Origin: CAXXOK01 sp001604115
GTDB lineage: Bacteria > Bacillota > Clostridia > Christensenellales > Aristaeellaceae
Reading direction: 5' to 3'
NCBI GenBank assembly: GCA_034928535.1
Contig: JAYFOV010000022.1
Location: forward strand, 155,938 to 219,937
DNA: 64,000 bases
Part shown: positions 52,167-61,271 of the stretch, piece after piece
How positions within the stretch are numbered: the first letter of the stretch is position 1
Layout: each line of letters opens with the position of its first letter
Made by a program: the position numbers and the translations under genes
The notes under the pieces: generated by a model
What the model was told of the DNA's origin: nothing
The model's input: the letters and a program-made list of their open reading frames with translations, nothing else
Database searches by the model: none

Positions 52167-52839
52167 ACTTATATCCCACCCCTCGCAGTGTGACCACATA
52201 ATCCCGGTATATACCCAAATTGCTACGCAGCAGCTTTATTTGGGCATCTACCGTGCGGTCGTCGCCATAAAAATCATACCCCCACACCGCGGCGATGATC
52301 TGCTCCCGCGTCAGCGCAATGCCATGGTTTTGTGCCAAGTACACCAGCAGTTCATATTCTTTGGGGGTCAGTTCTGCTCGTTTTCCATCCAGCGTGACGG
52401 TATGGCCGCGCGTATCAATGCACAAACCGCCAAACAGGAGTTGGCCTTCCGCCTTCTCAGGCTGCGCACTTGCCTTAGCCGCCTTGCGCCGCTTCACGAT
52501 CACATTCAGCCGCGCCATCAGCTCTTTGGGAGAAAACGGCTTGACCACATAATCATCCGCGCCGACTTCAAAACCAAAGAGCTTGTCATACTCTTCACCT
52601 CGCGCGCTGAGCATCAGAATTGGAATGTCCTTTTCCCGGATGATTTGCTTAGCAGCGGAAAACCCATCCAGGCGGGGCATCATGGCATCCATGATTACAA
52701 CGTCATAATCTTGCGCGCGGCATTTCTCGACCGCTTCCATTCCGTCCGAAGCTTCATCCGCCTCATAACCGTCAAACTCGACATACTCACGAATCACCGT
52801 GCGGATGCCCGCCTCATCATCTACGATCAAGACCCGCAT
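52156..52839 (-). CDS. OmpR-family response regulator
   Basis: A 227-residue protein. Receiver domain (Asp pair in VDDEAG, phospho-Asp in VVIMDAMMP near 52, Lys in VVKPF) and winged-helix domain (LTPKEYELLVYLA, AVWGYDFYGDDRTVDAQI). ATG 52839 is 6 bases after GGAGGG; a TTG two codons up is too close to the site. It is first gene of a regulator-kinase pair. The secreted LTxxQ-repeat gene lies upstream in the same direction, with a hairpin between. Confidence 0.94.
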   Translation of the reverse strand: MRVLIVDDEAGIRTVIREYVEFDGYEADEASDGMEAVEKCRAQDYDVVIMDAMMPRLDGFSAAKQIIREKDIPILMLSARGEEYDKLFGFEVGADDYVVKPFSPKELMARLNVIVKRRKAAKASAQPEKAEGQLLFGGLCIDTRGHTVTLDGKRAELTPKEYELLVYLAQNHGIALTREQIIAAVWGYDFYGDDRTVDAQIKLLRSNLGIYRDYVVTLRGVGYKFEA

Positions 52840-52920
52840 GCCCAACCCTCCAGCGCCTTTGAAATGACAAGAAAATTATACCATCCACACAGATTGCGTG
52901 CAATGGACAACATGCGTTTC

Positions 52921-52942
52921 AGGGCGGGGTTTCCCCCGCCCT
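52921..52942 (-). terminator. GC-rich hairpin between LTxxQ protein and response regulator genes
   Basis: GGGCGGGG and CCCCGCCC arms around a 4-base loop. No U-run on the minus strand, so reading-through into the two-component genes is possible. Confidence 0.55.
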
Positions 52943-52961
52943 GTGTGTCCTGTCCCTCGTG

Positions 52962-53789
52962 TCAGTCTTGATCGTCTTGATCGTCTTGATCCTCTTGCCC
53001 TTCACGGTTTCGATCCCGGCGCTCCGCTTGCCTGTCTTTGCCGCCTTGTTGTCTCCTGTCTTGATTGCCCTGCCCGTCACGGTTACCCATGCCAGGGTTA
53101 TCGTTATGGCCTAGAATCCCAGCGTCTCGCAGTGCATCTTGCATCGTATCGCGTGCCGCGCGCATGGTATCAAGCGCAGTTTCCAGGGCGGTGTCCTCAT
53201 CGTTTTGGAAGGCGGTTTGCCACAGATCGCTTTGCTCGCCCGCTGCCAGGACATCAGCCTGCTCCTGCGTCAACTGTCCGGCTGTCACCAGCGCCTGCAA
53301 GGCTTGCACACGTTCATCGCCCGTTTTGGCATAGGCATCGTCCAGGGCATCGCTCTGTGCTTGGGTCCAGGTAGCACGTGCAATGCTCCCCATCATCTTC
53401 TGGGCAGCGCGATGCGCTTTGTGGGCATCCACCTGCTCCTGTGTCAGCTTGCCTGCCGTAACCAATTCTGCCAGTACGGCATCCTCTGTGGTTTCATACT
53501 GCGCAATGGCAGTATCATAAGCCGTTTTCTGCGCCTCGGTCATGGTGCTGGTATCCAGCCCGTAAATGCCCTGTCCATCCGCATTCATTCGGCCACGGCC
53601 GTCCATTGGCCGGTCTCCGGTGCGGTTTCCGTTCGCCTGACCGGCCATCATGCCGGAAGGCCCCATCGTCGCTGAAGCCGTGGCATCAGCAGTTTCTGCA
53701 AAAACCGTCATTGGAATCACCATGGCCAGCACCAGCGCCAGCGGAGCTATGTGCCGCTTCAACCCCCGGTAGAACGTATCTTTCTTCAT
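52962..53789 (-). CDS. Secreted protein with four LTxxQ-like repeats
   Basis: A 275-residue exported protein. Signal peptide residues 1-31 (LALVLAMVIPMTVFAE). A Met/Gly/Asn-rich stretch follows, then four helical repeats, each with a T-x-x-Q motif: TMTEAQ, KLTQEQ, TWTQAQ and QLTQEQ. The tail is strongly charged (RDRNREGQEDQDDQDDQD). LTxxQ helices are the mark of the Spy/CpxP periplasmic chaperone and signal-modulator family. ATG 53789 is about 9 bases after GGGAG. Its position directly before a two-component system suggests it modulates the kinase or is its output. Confidence 0.83.
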   Translation of the reverse strand: MKKDTFYRGLKRHIAPLALVLAMVIPMTVFAETADATASATMGPSGMMAGQANGNRTGDRPMDGRGRMNADGQGIYGLDTSTMTEAQKTAYDTAIAQYETTEDAVLAELVTAGKLTQEQVDAHKAHRAAQKMMGSIARATWTQAQSDALDDAYAKTGDERVQALQALVTAGQLTQEQADVLAAGEQSDLWQTAFQNDEDTALETALDTMRAARDTMQDALRDAGILGHNDNPGMGNRDGQGNQDRRQQGGKDRQAERRDRNREGQEDQDDQDDQD

Positions 53790-53963
53790 CAAAATCATCT
53801 CCCTTTTTTTTGCACCACCCTTGGTGGATGCTTTGAGTATAAAGTTCCTTTCCGAAAGGCGTATGAAAGTACTGTGCTGTTTATGTGAAAGTTTGGCGTA
53901 GTGCTGGCTGTGTACCCGGGTATCTTGGCGGGCGCGGCACCATCTATAATCCTCATTAAGTTT

Positions 53964-53978
53964 AATAGTTTAACTATT
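53964..53978. promoter_or_regulatory. GntR (FadR-type) operator candidate
   Basis: AATAGTTTAACTATT, a perfect 15-base dyad with the GT-N3-AC core typical of FadR-subfamily regulators. It overlaps the first two bases of the -35 box at 53977. The candidate binder is the GntR protein encoded at the end of the same operon. Confidence 0.72.
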
Positions 53979-54005
53979 GACATTTACGATGTGGGATGAT
54001 ACAAT
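53977..54005 (+). promoter_or_regulatory. Promoter of the AtuA-like/ARH operon
   Basis: TTGACA (53977-53982), exactly 17 bases, TACAAT (54000-54005), 56 bases before the GTG start of the first gene. Confidence 0.88.
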
Positions 54006-54060
54006 CACAATAACAACAAGGAACGGTCAAATCAAACCGCATTGCGAGAGGGGATTTTTT

Positions 54061-55419
54061 GTGCGCACCTGCATCTGTTCACCCTGCGGAATTCTGGGCT
54101 ATGGCTTTCCGGAAGCGTCTTTTGCTGCGGCCATGGCACATCAGCCGGATTATATCGTGGTGGATGCGGGTTCAACCGACGCTGGCCCCCATAAACTGGG
54201 CGCAGGTGTCGCCATTGTCAGCCGCATGGCTGCCAAGAAGGATTTGTCCATTCTGCTCAAGGGCGCTAGGGATGCAGGCATTCCCCTCATCATTGGGTCG
54301 GCAGGCGGTTCAGGTGCTCGTGTGCATACCGAATGGACGCTTTCCATCATTGATGAGCTATTGGCCGAAATGCTCTGGCACCCCAAACAGGCGGTCATCT
54401 GGGCGGATATTCCCGATAAAGTGATTCTGGATGCTGTGCGCCAGGGTAAAGTGAGCAAAATGTCCGAAAATGTGCCCGACCTTACCGCGGAATCGCTGGC
54501 GCAAACCAACGGCGTCGTGGCACAGATGGGTGCGGAACCAATCCTGAAGGCATTGGAGGCGCAGGCACAAATCATCGTTTGTGGCCGTGCGTACGATCCC
54601 TCCCCCTTTGCAGCTGCCGGTATATTTCGTGGCCATGACCCAGCGCTTTGCTACCACCTTGGTAAAATCCTGGAATGTGGTGCGCTGTGCTGCGAGCCAG
54701 GCACCACCAAGGACTGCATTCTGGGTGTGCTGACGGAGGACGCGTTTGAGGTGATGCCCGTCACGCCGGCGCGTGTCTGCACGCCGGTCAGTGTGGCCGC
54801 ACACACTTTTTATGAAAAGGATCATCCTTACTTGCTCTACGGTCCCGGCATCCAGCTAGACCTTTCCGCTTGTACGTTTTCCGATGCGGGGCAGGGTCGT
54901 GTCCGTGTGACAGGCAGCAGGCTACACCCGCAGCCCTATACCATCAAGCTGGAGGGAGCCCGTCCGGTAGCCTTCCGAACGTTTGTGGTGGCAGGCATCC
55001 GTGATCCGTTGCTCATTGCGCAGCTGGACACTGTGGAGCAAGAAGTGCTCGCCAGTGTGCGCGCCTATTACGCCGACCTTCCGGAGCACAGCTACGACAT
55101 CCATTTCTACCACTATGGCAAGGATGCGGTCATGGGGCCACTGGAACCGGATCACACCACCCCGCACGAAATCGGCCTCATGTTTGAGGTGATTGCACCC
55201 ACACAGGAGTTGGCCAACGCCATTTGTGCTTCGGTCCGCTCCACGTACCTGCACTATGGCTATCCCGGGCGCAAATCTACTGCCGGAAACCTGGCCTTTC
55301 CCTTTGCGCCCAGCGACGTGCCCTTTGGCGCTGTGTATGCCTTCTCCGTGTACCATCTGATGGCGGTGGATGATCCCTGCGCCCTGTTCCCTATGGAAAT
55401 ACGGGAGGGTTGCCTATGA
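54061..55419 (+). CDS. AtuA-like protein (DUF1446, acyclic terpene utilisation family)
   Basis: A 452-residue soluble protein. GFPEASFAAAMAHQPDYIVVDAG and LLKGARDAGIPLIIGSAGGSGA near the N-terminus and VICGRAYDPSPFAAAG (reading IIVCGRAYDPSPFAAAG) in the middle match the AtuA/DUF1446 family. The start is GTG 54061, 7 bases after GAGAGGGG. Its stop overlaps the DUF4387 start by four bases. AtuA-DUF4387 pairs occur widely in acid-catabolism operons, and in none is the reaction clear to me. Here it leads a transport and ADP-ribosylglycohydrolase operon. Confidence 0.87.
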   Translation: MRTCICSPCGILGYGFPEASFAAAMAHQPDYIVVDAGSTDAGPHKLGAGVAIVSRMAAKKDLSILLKGARDAGIPLIIGSAGGSGARVHTEWTLSIIDELLAEMLWHPKQAVIWADIPDKVILDAVRQGKVSKMSENVPDLTAESLAQTNGVVAQMGAEPILKALEAQAQIIVCGRAYDPSPFAAAGIFRGHDPALCYHLGKILECGALCCEPGTTKDCILGVLTEDAFEVMPVTPARVCTPVSVAAHTFYEKDHPYLLYGPGIQLDLSACTFSDAGQGRVRVTGSRLHPQPYTIKLEGARPVAFRTFVVAGIRDPLLIAQLDTVEQEVLASVRAYYADLPEHSYDIHFYHYGKDAVMGPLEPDHTTPHEIGLMFEVIAPTQELANAICASVRSTYLHYGYPGRKSTAGNLAFPFAPSDVPFGAVYAFSVYHLMAVDDPCALFPMEIREGCL

Positions 55420-55727
55420 CAAGGCTCTACGATCTGGCCAAGGTGCTGCGCAGCAAAAATAGCGGTCCCTTTGCCGTGACTTTGGATGTGCTCTTTGATG
55501 ATCCGGATCATTACAGGCGAGTCAAAGCCAGCGGAGCACTCACCCGCGAGCGCATTGCAGCGTTGTACCGCATGGTTCCGGAACGCATTCAGGAATTGGT
55601 GTGGTTTGATGCCGGGCTCGGCGTCAAGATTACCTATCTGCGGGATGTACCCTCCGGAACCGTTGGGGATCGGGATGTATACGGCGCGCAGCAACACGCG
55701 CCATTGATGGATATTCAAATACCCTGA
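55416..55727 (+). CDS. DUF4387 protein
   Basis: A 103-residue protein, TRLYDLAKVLRSKNSGPFAV onwards, a good match to DUF4387, which almost always follows AtuA/DUF1446 genes. ATG 55416 is 6 bases after GGAGGG and shares ATGA with the previous stop. It is probably a partner subunit of the AtuA-like protein. Confidence 0.88.
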   Translation: MTRLYDLAKVLRSKNSGPFAVTLDVLFDDPDHYRRVKASGALTRERIAALYRMVPERIQELVWFDAGLGVKITYLRDVPSGTVGDRDVYGAQQHAPLMDIQIP

Positions 55728-55744
55728 CCGAAAGGGGAGTTGGC

Positions 55745-56677
55745 ATGGATTCCAGGCAAATGAACCGCCCGGGCGGGTCGCGCACAATGCATGCCCTTCG
55801 GCAATTCCGGCTGGATTGGGTACTGTATGCACTGCTGGCGCCAACCTTGGTGTATTTTATCGCATTTCGCGTTTTGCCCATCTGGAACATGCGGCTTGCT
55901 TTTTTCAACTTCAGTGGGCGCGGGGCGTGGACCTGGGCGGGCGACAAATATTTCAGGATGATTTTTGCCACGCCGCTGCTGCGTGATATTCTTGCCAATA
56001 CGCTCATCATCAGCCTGATGAAGTATGTGCTGCTGTTCCCCTTCTTTGCGCTGTTTGCCATCCTGCTCTCGGAGATGCGTTGGCTGCGTTTGCGTAAACT
56101 GACGCAGGTGGTCAGCTATCTGCCCCACTTCCTTTCCTGGGTCGTGATTGCGGGCATTTGGATCGGCGCGTTGTCCAAGACCGGTGCAGTGAACCAGGTG
56201 CGGGCTTTGTTTGGTGCCTTGCCAGTCGATTTCATGACGGACAAAGGTGCCATTCGATGGGTACTGTTCTACTCTGAGGGTTGGCGCTCGCTGGGTTGGG
56301 ACTCAATCGTCTATTTCACGGCCATCCTGTCCATCAGCCCCAGTCTGTACGAGGCGGCGGATATCGACGGTGCCAGCCGATGGCACATCGTTCGCTACAT
56401 TGTCCTGCCTGCGCTGATCACCCCCATGGCGACGATGTTCATCCTGAACCTTGGTTTCTTCCTTAATGCAGGGTTCGATCAAGTGCTGAACTTTACCAAC
56501 GCCGCCGTCAACAGTCGGGTTGAGATTTTGGACACCTACATTTACAGCATCGGCCTGGGGCAGGGGCAGTACTCGCTGGCCACCGCTGTCGGGTTGGTCA
56601 AAGGGGTGTTTGGCGTAGTATTGGTTTTGCTGACACACGTCGGAAGCAAACGGCTCACCGGTTCCGGTGTTTGGTAA
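55745..56677 (+). CDS. ABC transporter permease, LplB type
   Basis: A 310-residue permease with six transmembrane segments and the EAA loop YEAADIDGASRWHIVRYIVLP near residue 205. This is the LplB group of carbohydrate uptake transporters. AAGGGGAG lies 5 bases before the ATG. It pairs with the LplC-type permease that follows. No ATPase gene is in the operon, so as usual for this class it would use a shared MsmK-type ATPase from elsewhere. Confidence 0.93.
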   Translation: MDSRQMNRPGGSRTMHALRQFRLDWVLYALLAPTLVYFIAFRVLPIWNMRLAFFNFSGRGAWTWAGDKYFRMIFATPLLRDILANTLIISLMKYVLLFPFFALFAILLSEMRWLRLRKLTQVVSYLPHFLSWVVIAGIWIGALSKTGAVNQVRALFGALPVDFMTDKGAIRWVLFYSEGWRSLGWDSIVYFTAILSISPSLYEAADIDGASRWHIVRYIVLPALITPMATMFILNLGFFLNAGFDQVLNFTNAAVNSRVEILDTYIYSIGLGQGQYSLATAVGLVKGVFGVVLVLLTHVGSKRLTGSGVW

Positions 56678-56689
56678 GGAGGCATGCAG

Positions 56690-57586
56690 ATGAAACGCGC
56701 TGCTATGCGCCGTCTTTTCTCCCCGGGGCAGCTGCTGCTCAATTTGTTGATGGTAGCGATGGGTCTCACGATGATCGTGCCGCTTCTCAACATCCTGGCC
56801 AAATCACTGTCCGACCCTTCACTTTCCCCCAGCATGGGCGGCCTCCGGGTGGTTCCCGCCGGTTTTTCGCTCATCAATTACCAAATCGTGCTGGGGCACC
56901 GGATCATCGTGCCCTCAATCATCAGCTCCTGCATCATCACCGGCGTGGGAACACTCATCAACCTGCTGCTGACCACCACCGCTGCTTATGTGCTCATCCA
57001 GCCCAAACTGCTGTTTAAGAAAGCCATTATGGTTTTCCTGATCGTGATGATGCTCTTTGACCCCGGTTTGGTTCCTGAATATTTGGTCATTAAGCAGTTC
57101 GGGCTCATTGGCAGCCGGTGGTCTGTGATCCTGGTCACATCCGTAAATGTTTATTACCTCATTATCATGATGCGCTATTTTCAGGCTATCCCCGGGGAAA
57201 TGTATGAGGCCGCCCGCATGGACGGTGCCGGGCACCTGCGCACACTGTTTTCCATCGTGTTCCCGCTGGCGAAGGCCGGCATTGCAACCATCACGATGTT
57301 TTATGCCGTTGTCCGCTGGAATGAGTATTTCAAAGCCAGCATTTACCTGACTGACCCAAGCAAAACTACGCTTCAGGTCATTCTACGTCAGTTTGTGGTG
57401 CTGGGCGACAACGCCACCCTCATCGGGTTTCAAAACATGATGGATTATAACGAACTTGCACGGGTGGATTACAACGCTCTCAAAGCCGCAACCATTGTCG
57501 TTGCCATTTTGCCCATCCTGTGTGTGTACCCCCTGGTGCTCAAGTATTACACCAAAGATGTGTTTGCAGGCGGCGTCAAAGACTGA
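56690..57586 (+). CDS. ABC transporter permease, LplC/YtcP type
   Basis: A 298-residue permease with six transmembrane segments and the EAA loop YEAARMDGAGHLRTLFSIVFP near residue 180; the C-terminus is YTKDVFAGGVKD. ATG 56690 is 7 bases after AAGGAGG; an ATG two codons up is too close to it. It forms the heterodimeric channel with the LplB-type protein. Confidence 0.93.
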   Translation: MKRAAMRRLFSPGQLLLNLLMVAMGLTMIVPLLNILAKSLSDPSLSPSMGGLRVVPAGFSLINYQIVLGHRIIVPSIISSCIITGVGTLINLLLTTTAAYVLIQPKLLFKKAIMVFLIVMMLFDPGLVPEYLVIKQFGLIGSRWSVILVTSVNVYYLIIMMRYFQAIPGEMYEAARMDGAGHLRTLFSIVFPLAKAGIATITMFYAVVRWNEYFKASIYLTDPSKTTLQVILRQFVVLGDNATLIGFQNMMDYNELARVDYNALKAATIVVAILPILCVYPLVLKYYTKDVFAGGVKD

Positions 57587-57645
57587 TCGGGATGCACCGG
57601 TGCTGAACGCGCCGGCCAATGATAAAACTAGGAGGAAACCCCACT

Positions 57646-59094
57646 ATGAAGAAACTGGTCGCTCTGCTCTTGTGCCTGAGCCTGATCATCACCAGCGCAG
57701 CTGCGTTGGCTGCTGGCATCGGCACCCCGGAAGCCCCCGTCAAGGTTACCTGGATGAACAAAGATGTGAACAATGAGGACGCCGACGCGCAAGCTGTGAT
57801 GACTGCCATCGAGCAAGGCATGGCCGCGCAGGGCAACTATGTGGATCTGGAGATCGTGGATCCTCCCGCAGGCAAGTATGTGGAAGTGGTCCCGCTGGCG
57901 TTCCGTACCGGCGAGCTGAATCCGGATATCATCTACTTCCAGGGCAATACCGATGGCCCTGTGGTCGCGGAAGGTTTGCTGCAGGATTTGACCTCCTACA
58001 TCGAAGGCTCCGCCCATGTGAAAAACATGCTGGGCGAGCACAGCAAGGCGCGTTTGGCCAGCCAGCCCTACCTGCTGTGGCTTGCCCCCGCCAAGTACTT
58101 TGCACCCGTCATGCGTGCTGATGTGCTGGAGAAGGCCGCTACCACTAAGGATGCTTTCCTGGCCGATCCGACCCCGGACAATTACTACGCATTGCTCAAG
58201 GAGCTCAAAGACAACGGTACCGTCAAAATGGGCGTAACTGTGGATGGTGGGCTTGCGCGCCTTGACAGCATCTTCAACCAGGCGTTTGGCGTTTCCGCCA
58301 CCATCGTCAAAGATGGGGACAAATGGGTCTACGCCAAGGTGACCGAAGCGGAGAAAAACAAGCTCGCTTTCTATGCCAAGCTCTATGCGGATGGCTTGCT
58401 GGATCCCGACTACATCACCAAAGCGTGGGATACCATGGAGCAAGCCTTCTACGATGGCGACGCTGCCCTGATTGCCGGCACAGCCGGCGATGTGATCCAG
58501 GTGTATAACACCAAGATGGTTTCCCTGCATGGTGAGGGCGCCGCGCTGGTGGCTCTGCCCCCGGCCAAGGGCGTGGGCTTTGCCTACACTGCCATCGACG
58601 TAACCAAGGAAGAGCGCGGCTTTGCCATCAATGCAAGCAGCGCGCAGGAAGTCAAGGATGCCGCTTTTGCAGTGCTGGACTACATGGCCAGCCCCGAGGG
58701 CCGCATGCTGGATAAACTGGGTGTGCAGGGCACACATTACACCCTGGCGGACAACAACGTGACCTTTACAGAGGCTTGGGGCGGCTACTGGGCGCGCTTC
58801 TTCCCCACGGTCAACGGTCTACCCGCTGAGCTCACCTACACCACGCCAGTGCTGAGCCCCGCCGCGTCCGATTCCCTGACGCTGGGCGAGCAGTACTATG
58901 CGCAGGATACCAATGTGATCCTCCCCGAGGAACTGGCGCCGCTGGCCAGCGCGATCAGCGCCATCTATACCGAGTACGCCAATGAAATCGTTCGCGGCGT
59001 GCGTCCCATCGATGATTTTGCCGAGATGGTCGAAAAAATCAACGCTGCGGGCGGCGACCAACTCAGCGAGTACTTTGCTACTGTCCTGAAGTAA
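57646..59094 (+). CDS. ABC transporter substrate-binding protein, LplA type
   Basis: A 482-residue extracellular sugar-binding protein (SBP_bac_1 class). Signal peptide residues 1-23 (cleavage after ALA), no lipobox Cys. KVTWMNKDVNNEDADAQAV begins the mature protein, and AIDVTKEERGFAINASSAQE and LDYMASPEGRML are typical late motifs of the LplA group. AGGAGG is about 10 bases before ATG 57646. Ligand not predictable; LplA relatives bind oligosaccharides and glycosides. Confidence 0.92.
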   Translation: MKKLVALLLCLSLIITSAAALAAGIGTPEAPVKVTWMNKDVNNEDADAQAVMTAIEQGMAAQGNYVDLEIVDPPAGKYVEVVPLAFRTGELNPDIIYFQGNTDGPVVAEGLLQDLTSYIEGSAHVKNMLGEHSKARLASQPYLLWLAPAKYFAPVMRADVLEKAATTKDAFLADPTPDNYYALLKELKDNGTVKMGVTVDGGLARLDSIFNQAFGVSATIVKDGDKWVYAKVTEAEKNKLAFYAKLYADGLLDPDYITKAWDTMEQAFYDGDAALIAGTAGDVIQVYNTKMVSLHGEGAALVALPPAKGVGFAYTAIDVTKEERGFAINASSAQEVKDAAFAVLDYMASPEGRMLDKLGVQGTHYTLADNNVTFTEAWGGYWARFFPTVNGLPAELTYTTPVLSPAASDSLTLGEQYYAQDTNVILPEELAPLASAISAIYTEYANEIVRGVRPIDDFAEMVEKINAAGGDQLSEYFATVLK

Positions 59095-59165
59095 CCATTT
59101 GCCGGAGGAGTGGCATCATACGCCGCTCCTCCGGCTTCCCATCAACTGGCAGAAGGAGAAATCCC

Positions 59166-61271
59166 ATGCTGACACCTACAGCCTACCTTCATCAGGTCTA
59201 TGCAGGTTTTTTGGGCATGAACATAGGCATCCGTCTTGGTGCGCCTGTGGAGCCCGCTTTTTGGAGTTACGAGCGCATCCGTCAGGTCTATGGCGATATT
59301 CGGGGCTATGTGAAGCCTTTCAAGCATTTTGCGGCGGATGATGACGCCAACGGCCCTGTGTTCTTCCTCCGTGCGCTGGACGATGCGCAGGGGCAACCAC
59401 CCACACCGCAAGCCGTAGCCGAAGCATGGCTCAACTACGCCCGCGAAGGTGTAGGCCTGTATTGGTGGGGCGGGTATGGCGTAAGTACAGAGCACACCGC
59501 TTATATCAACTTAAAAAATGGGATCCCCGCCCCACGTTCCGGCTCGATTGCCCAAAATGGGCAAATTCTGGCGGAGCAAATCGGCGGGCAGATTTTTATT
59601 GATACCTGGGGTCTGATCGCCCCAGGCGATCCCGTACGCGCCGCAAAATACGCTGTGGCGGCGGCCAGCGTATCCCATGATGGGGATGGGCTGCATGGCG
59701 CGGCTTTTATGGCCGCATGCATTGCGCAGGCCTTTATTACCGCGGATGTGGCAGCCATCATCCAAGCCGGGCTGGATCAGATCCCCGCAGATTGTTGCTA
59801 TGCACAGGTCGTGCATGCCGTACAGGCTTTCCATGATGCGAACCCTGACGACTGGCGAGCCTGCCGCATGATGCTGGAACAGTCCTGGGGGTATGATCGG
59901 TATCCCGGGGTCTGCCATATCATCCCCAACGCCGGGGTATGCGCTTTGGCGCTGTACTATGGTCAGGGCAATTTTGCACGCACGGTGGAAATTGCCACCA
60001 TGTGTTCCTGGGATACGGATTGCAATGCAGGGAACGTGGGCACGATACTCGGGGTTGCTTGCGGGCTGGCTGGGCTGCCGGATCATTACCGAGCGCCGAT
60101 CAACGATTGGCTGGCGCTTTCGGGCATCTCCGGCTACCTGAACTGCATGGATATCCCTTCTTATTGCCGCGAGCTGGCTGCATGGGGGTACCGCATGCGC
60201 AACGAGCCCATCCCGGAAATTTGCCTGCCTGCGCCTGCCGGTGAAACGCGTTTTGATTTTCGGTTGCCCGGCTCCACCCATGGTCTGACCTATCGGGGAA
60301 GCGCCAATGGCATATTGCGGCGTGCCCATGATCAGGATGGCGTGGAGCTATTGCTCGATCGCATGACGCGCGGCCAAGGGGGGCGTATCGTTCATACCAT
60401 ACTTTGGCGGCGCAAGGATTTTGATGATGAGCGGTACATGCCTGTATTCTCCCCCACTGCGTACCCTGGTCAAACCGTCACGTGGACGGTGGCTTTTGAT
60501 CAATGGCACGGCGAGCTGCTCTCCATTACCCCTTACGCGCTGGAAGCCTTTAGCGGTAAGGAGCACCGTGGGCAAACATTGCTGCTCCGGGACAGTTGCC
60601 CCGCACAGCCTGTACGCTTCATAATTCCTGATCTGGCGGGAGATATGGTGGGCGAAGTAGGGTTGCATGTGGAAGCTGGATCGCCAGCCAAGTTTTTTGA
60701 TGCCGGACGCGTGCTGGTGAGCGGCCTGCACATCGGCGGTGCAGCCACGTATACCCTCCGCGTTGGGCATTTGCCGCAGGAGTTTGGGAGCATCGTGCCC
60801 TTTTCCCACAACCATGGGGCATGGAGCCAGGAAAATGGTCGCATTCATGCGTTGGCAGATCAGGATGCATTGGCTATGACCGGCAATTATTTCGTTCATG
60901 ACGTGCAGATACGTGCAAGCGTCGGTCTGGAAAATGGCCAAGCGGCCTTGCTTGCACTGCGGGTGCAGGGCGCGCAGCGCGGATATATGGCCGGACTGTA
61001 CGGCAAGGATCAGGCAGCAATCCTCAAAAACGATCATGGATATTGGCGTGTTTTGGCACAGGCACCCTTTCCGTGTGCTTCCTCACAACTTTGCGATGTA
61101 ACCTTTACCGCACAAGGCGATTCCCTTTCTCTGCACATCGATCAGCAGGCTTTGCTCACCGTGCGGGATGCCGACTATGCCTATGGCATGGTAGGGTATG
61201 CACTGCCCGCCATGAGCCGTGCGACCTTTGGGGATATCAACATTTTGGAAGGAGATCATATACCATGCTAA
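59166..61271 (+). CDS. ADP-ribosylglycohydrolase-fold enzyme with C-terminal LamG-like module
   Basis: A 701-residue cytosolic protein. Residues 1-360 are an ADP-ribosylglycohydrolase (ARH) domain: GFLGMNIGIRLGAPVE, SHDGDGLHGAAFMAACIA and SWDTDCNAGNVGTILGVACG give the acidic metal positions (DGDG, DTDCN). Residues 370-530 are a beta-rich linker. Residues 535-700 (FSHNHGAWSQENGRIHALAD to YALPAMSRATFGDINIL) form a concanavalin-like module as in DUF1080 sugar-binding domains. AGAAGGAG precedes the ATG. No signal peptide. It overlaps the next ARH gene by seven bases. Together with a sugar importer it suggests removal of an N- or O-glycosyl group after uptake. Confidence 0.88.
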   Translation: MLTPTAYLHQVYAGFLGMNIGIRLGAPVEPAFWSYERIRQVYGDIRGYVKPFKHFAADDDANGPVFFLRALDDAQGQPPTPQAVAEAWLNYAREGVGLYWWGGYGVSTEHTAYINLKNGIPAPRSGSIAQNGQILAEQIGGQIFIDTWGLIAPGDPVRAAKYAVAAASVSHDGDGLHGAAFMAACIAQAFITADVAAIIQAGLDQIPADCCYAQVVHAVQAFHDANPDDWRACRMMLEQSWGYDRYPGVCHIIPNAGVCALALYYGQGNFARTVEIATMCSWDTDCNAGNVGTILGVACGLAGLPDHYRAPINDWLALSGISGYLNCMDIPSYCRELAAWGYRMRNEPIPEICLPAPAGETRFDFRLPGSTHGLTYRGSANGILRRAHDQDGVELLLDRMTRGQGGRIVHTILWRRKDFDDERYMPVFSPTAYPGQTVTWTVAFDQWHGELLSITPYALEAFSGKEHRGQTLLLRDSCPAQPVRFIIPDLAGDMVGEVGLHVEAGSPAKFFDAGRVLVSGLHIGGAATYTLRVGHLPQEFGSIVPFSHNHGAWSQENGRIHALADQDALAMTGNYFVHDVQIRASVGLENGQAALLALRVQGAQRGYMAGLYGKDQAAILKNDHGYWRVLAQAPFPCASSQLCDVTFTAQGDSLSLHIDQQALLTVRDADYAYGMVGYALPAMSRATFGDINILEGDHIPC

